From GW2011-AR18 sp038046085 (GTDB lineage Archaea > Nanobdellota > Nanobdellia > SCGC-AAA011-G17 > GW2011-AR18), in contig JBBSWW010000014.1 of NCBI GenBank assembly GCA_038046085.1, positions 1-15,010 on the forward strand: a DNA stretch of 15,010 bases. Direction: 5' to 3'. The position numbers were made by a program, and so were the translations under genes. The notes under the pieces were generated by a model. The model saw nothing but the letters and a program-made list of their open reading frames with translations, ran no database searches and had not been told where the DNA came from. Shown here piece after piece: positions 13,544 through 15,010 of this stretch (the first letter of the stretch is position 1; every line of letters begins with the position of its first letter).

Positions 13544-14401
13544 TTATTCATTTGAGAGTATATCTATTATTTCAACACCAGGCTTGTTTTTATTAATCTT
13601 AGCGATTATTACTCCTTTAAAAGCAATTAATCCTTCTTTTTCTTCTTTTGGATATTCTTTATATTTTCTACAAGTCTGTAAAGTTATACACTTTTTATTG
13701 AATGTATATCCTTTTAGGTTTGGTTGATGTCCTCTTATAAAAGTCTTGATTCCTAATTCTCTTGTTTTTGTTTCAAAATAAGTTTTTCCGCCAATAAAAG
13801 AGTTCTTGACACCTCTTAGACTATTTGATTTATCTTCTATTTCTGTAGAAAAGTCATTCCATACTAGCTGATCTAGTAGAATATCTTGTTCATATTGTAA
13901 TCCTTTTTTTATTTTATTTATTTCATCAAGGTTATCTACTTCAGGTATACCTGCATGAGCTATAAATATTGAATTATCTATAAAAAAAGACAGTGGTAAT
14001 AGCTCAAATAGTTCACTCCAGTTTTTAATTAAAGATTTATCATATAGTTTTTTTATTTCTTCATGGAAACCATACTTTTTGTTCATTATATCAAATTCAT
14101 GATTTCCTCTTAAAAGTATTATATTTTGAGTATCATTTATCTTTAATTCGAGAATTTTAATTATAGTTTTTATAGAATCACCTAAATTAACAGCCCTATC
14201 AACATAATCTCCTACAAATACTAAAATGTTTTCTTTGTTATAATATTTTTTGATTATTATATCTAGAGATTCATAATCTGAATGTAAATCACCAATAACT
14301 ATGATATCTTTATTAGGATTATTTAATTTTATGAGCTGAGGTTCATTACTTAATATATTCTTAGCTTTCTTTATTATATCTATAATTTCTGTTTTATTCA
14401 T
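13544..14401 (-). CDS. PPP-type metallophosphatase (serine/threonine protein phosphatase-like)
   Basis: 285 aa. Motifs in order: GDLHSDYESL (D38, H40), GDYVDRAVN (D65), LRGNHEF (N100, H101), DQLVWNDF (equivalent of the PPP LLWSDP block), IAHAGIP (H149) and FIRGHQP (H225). The motif set fits the PPP family (PP1/PP2A-like), which uses two metal ions to hydrolyse phosphoserine/threonine, rather than a nucleotidase of the wider calcineurin-like superfamily. The first motif has Ser where GDxHG is usual, and GDYVDR is followed by Ala instead of Gly. A weak GAGGT ribosome-binding site lies 7 bases before ATG 14401 and a TATA box further up. Could also act on Ap4A or other small substrates. Confidence 0.9.
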   Translation of the reverse strand: MNKTEIIDIIKKAKNILSNEPQLIKLNNPNKDIIVIGDLHSDYESLDIIIKKYYNKENILVFVGDYVDRAVNLGDSIKTIIKILELKINDTQNIILLRGNHEFDIMNKKYGFHEEIKKLYDKSLIKNWSELFELLPLSFFIDNSIFIAHAGIPEVDNLDEINKIKKGLQYEQDILLDQLVWNDFSTEIEDKSNSLRGVKNSFIGGKTYFETKTRELGIKTFIRGHQPNLKGYTFNKKCITLQTCRKYKEYPKEEKEGLIAFKGVIIAKINKNKPGVEIIDILSNE

Positions 14402-14431
14402 TTTACAACCTCATTGAAATGACTCTTTATC

Positions 14432-14442
14432 CTATTTAAATA
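14432..14442 (-). promoter_or_regulatory. TATA box of the PPP phosphatase gene
   Basis: TATTTAAATA-type element (the core is its own reverse complement) about 31-41 bases upstream of ATG 14401. It leaves room for a short leader carrying the GAGGT site. Confidence 0.45.
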
Positions 14443-14475
14443 ATGCACAGCATGCGGTTTATAATACCAGTAATA

Positions 14476-14946
14476 TTAAACATGCTTTAAAAATTCAGAG
14501 TATAAAATCCCATTTGCCAATCTTTCTCCTAATACTTTATCAGCAAATCGCATATAAAATTCATGTACTAAACGATTTTCTTGTGAACATGACCATACAG
14601 CAAGACCAATATCAAAAATTTTAGCATTATTTATAGAATTAGAAACTAAATTTTTAATTAAAGAAGTACCTCTATATTTAGGTGCAACCAAAGTTCTATG
14701 AACAAAAGCATAGTCTCTTATTGTTCCATCAAGTAAACCATTTTTTAATGAAGAGACAATATAACCAGCAATAACAGAATCCTCAAATGCAATAAAACTA
14801 AGCTTCCATTTCATAGGTAGTTCTAATAAAAAGTTAGAACCATTCCACTTTTCAGTTGGATTTAAAGAATAATGATCCTCAAGCTGCAAAATTTGTGGTA
14901 AGTGTTCTTCTGCTACTTCCTGCGTTAATTGTTCTATTGATATCAT
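14476..14946 (-). CDS. GNAT-family N-acetyltransferase
   Basis: 156 aa, one GNAT domain that would use acetyl-CoA to acylate an amine. FIAFEDSVIAGYIVSSL (51-67) fits the beta2-beta4 region; FVHRTLVAPKYRGTSLIKNLV (81-101) is motif A with the pyrophosphate-binding loop R92-G-T-S-L; GLAVWSCSQENRLVHEFYMRF (114-134) fits motif B with the Asn and Tyr of the family. The second Gly of the usual RGxG/A loop is Ser, a tolerated change. Substrate unknown; it may acetylate a protein N-terminus or a small molecule. No clear TATA box at the usual distance. Its TTG/ATT codon use is somewhat different from the phosphatase. Confidence 0.85.
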   Translation of the reverse strand: MISIEQLTQEVAEEHLPQILQLEDHYSLNPTEKWNGSNFLLELPMKWKLSFIAFEDSVIAGYIVSSLKNGLLDGTIRDYAFVHRTLVAPKYRGTSLIKNLVSNSINNAKIFDIGLAVWSCSQENRLVHEFYMRFADKVLGERLANGILYSEFLKHV

Positions 14947-15010
14947 CTTTCACAAATAAATAATCCAAAATAGATAGGTTTTTAACAAATATATTAGAGT
15001 TTTGTTTATA

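Noticed and set aside
1..15010. tRNA, rRNA, CRISPR array, insertion sequence or attachment site
   Set aside because: I saw no GC-rich cloverleaf, no regularly spaced repeats, no transposase or integrase and no terminal inverted repeats in any intergenic stretch. A covariance-model scan could still find a degenerate RNA.

Overview
The window is an AT-rich stretch of an archaeal genome. The evidence is aIF2-gamma, an archaeal-type split PheS/PheT pair, a TrmB-family regulator, an archaeal presenilin-type protease, and TATA boxes about 22-32 bases before many start codons with almost no Shine-Dalgarno sites. The compact layout, very low GC by eye and many small membrane or Cys-rich proteins fit a DPANN-type archaeon (Woesearchaeota/Pacearchaeota-like), but the lineage is an inference. 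Two runs of exactly 100 N (1351-1450 and 3867-3966) mark this as a draft scaffold.

Left third (1-5635, minus strand): aIF2-gamma (1-1273, lacking only its last codon or so), pheT, pheS (split by an N gap), a small unknown gene, and a TrmB-like regulator with a palindrome upstream. The main discovery is in aIF2-gamma. Its P-loop (GHVDHGKT) is interrupted inside the first His codon by a 29-base insertion that brings a stop codon and a frameshift. The insertion and its flanks fold into a bulge-helix-bulge (two 3-base bulges, AC|A and AG|A, separated by exactly 4 bp, UUGG/CCAA). Cutting both bulges at the position used by archaeal tRNA splicing endonuclease restores the invariant P-loop exactly. 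This looks like a very short protein-coding archaeal intron in an essential translation factor.

Middle (5673-9223, plus strand): a small unknown gene; a three-gene metal/thiol cluster (membrane-anchored His/Cys-rich exported protein, 45-residue TRASH-like metal-binding protein, CcdA/DsbD-like membrane protein); a presenilin/SPP-type intramembrane aspartyl protease followed by a tiny zinc-ribbon protein; a 50-residue orphan; and an exported six-Cys protein. Genes from about 6021 to 9223 prefer T-ending codons, unlike the A-ending codons of the genes on either side.

Right third (9266-14946): an overlapping operon of GT4 glycosyltransferase, APH-like kinase and a second GT4, probably for a surface glycan or glycolipid; then a histidine phosphatase, a DEDDh 3'-5' exonuclease and, on the minus strand, a PPP-type metallophosphatase and a GNAT acetyltransferase. 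I see no tRNA, rRNA, CRISPR array or insertion sequence. No stretch of 300 bases lacks a gene.
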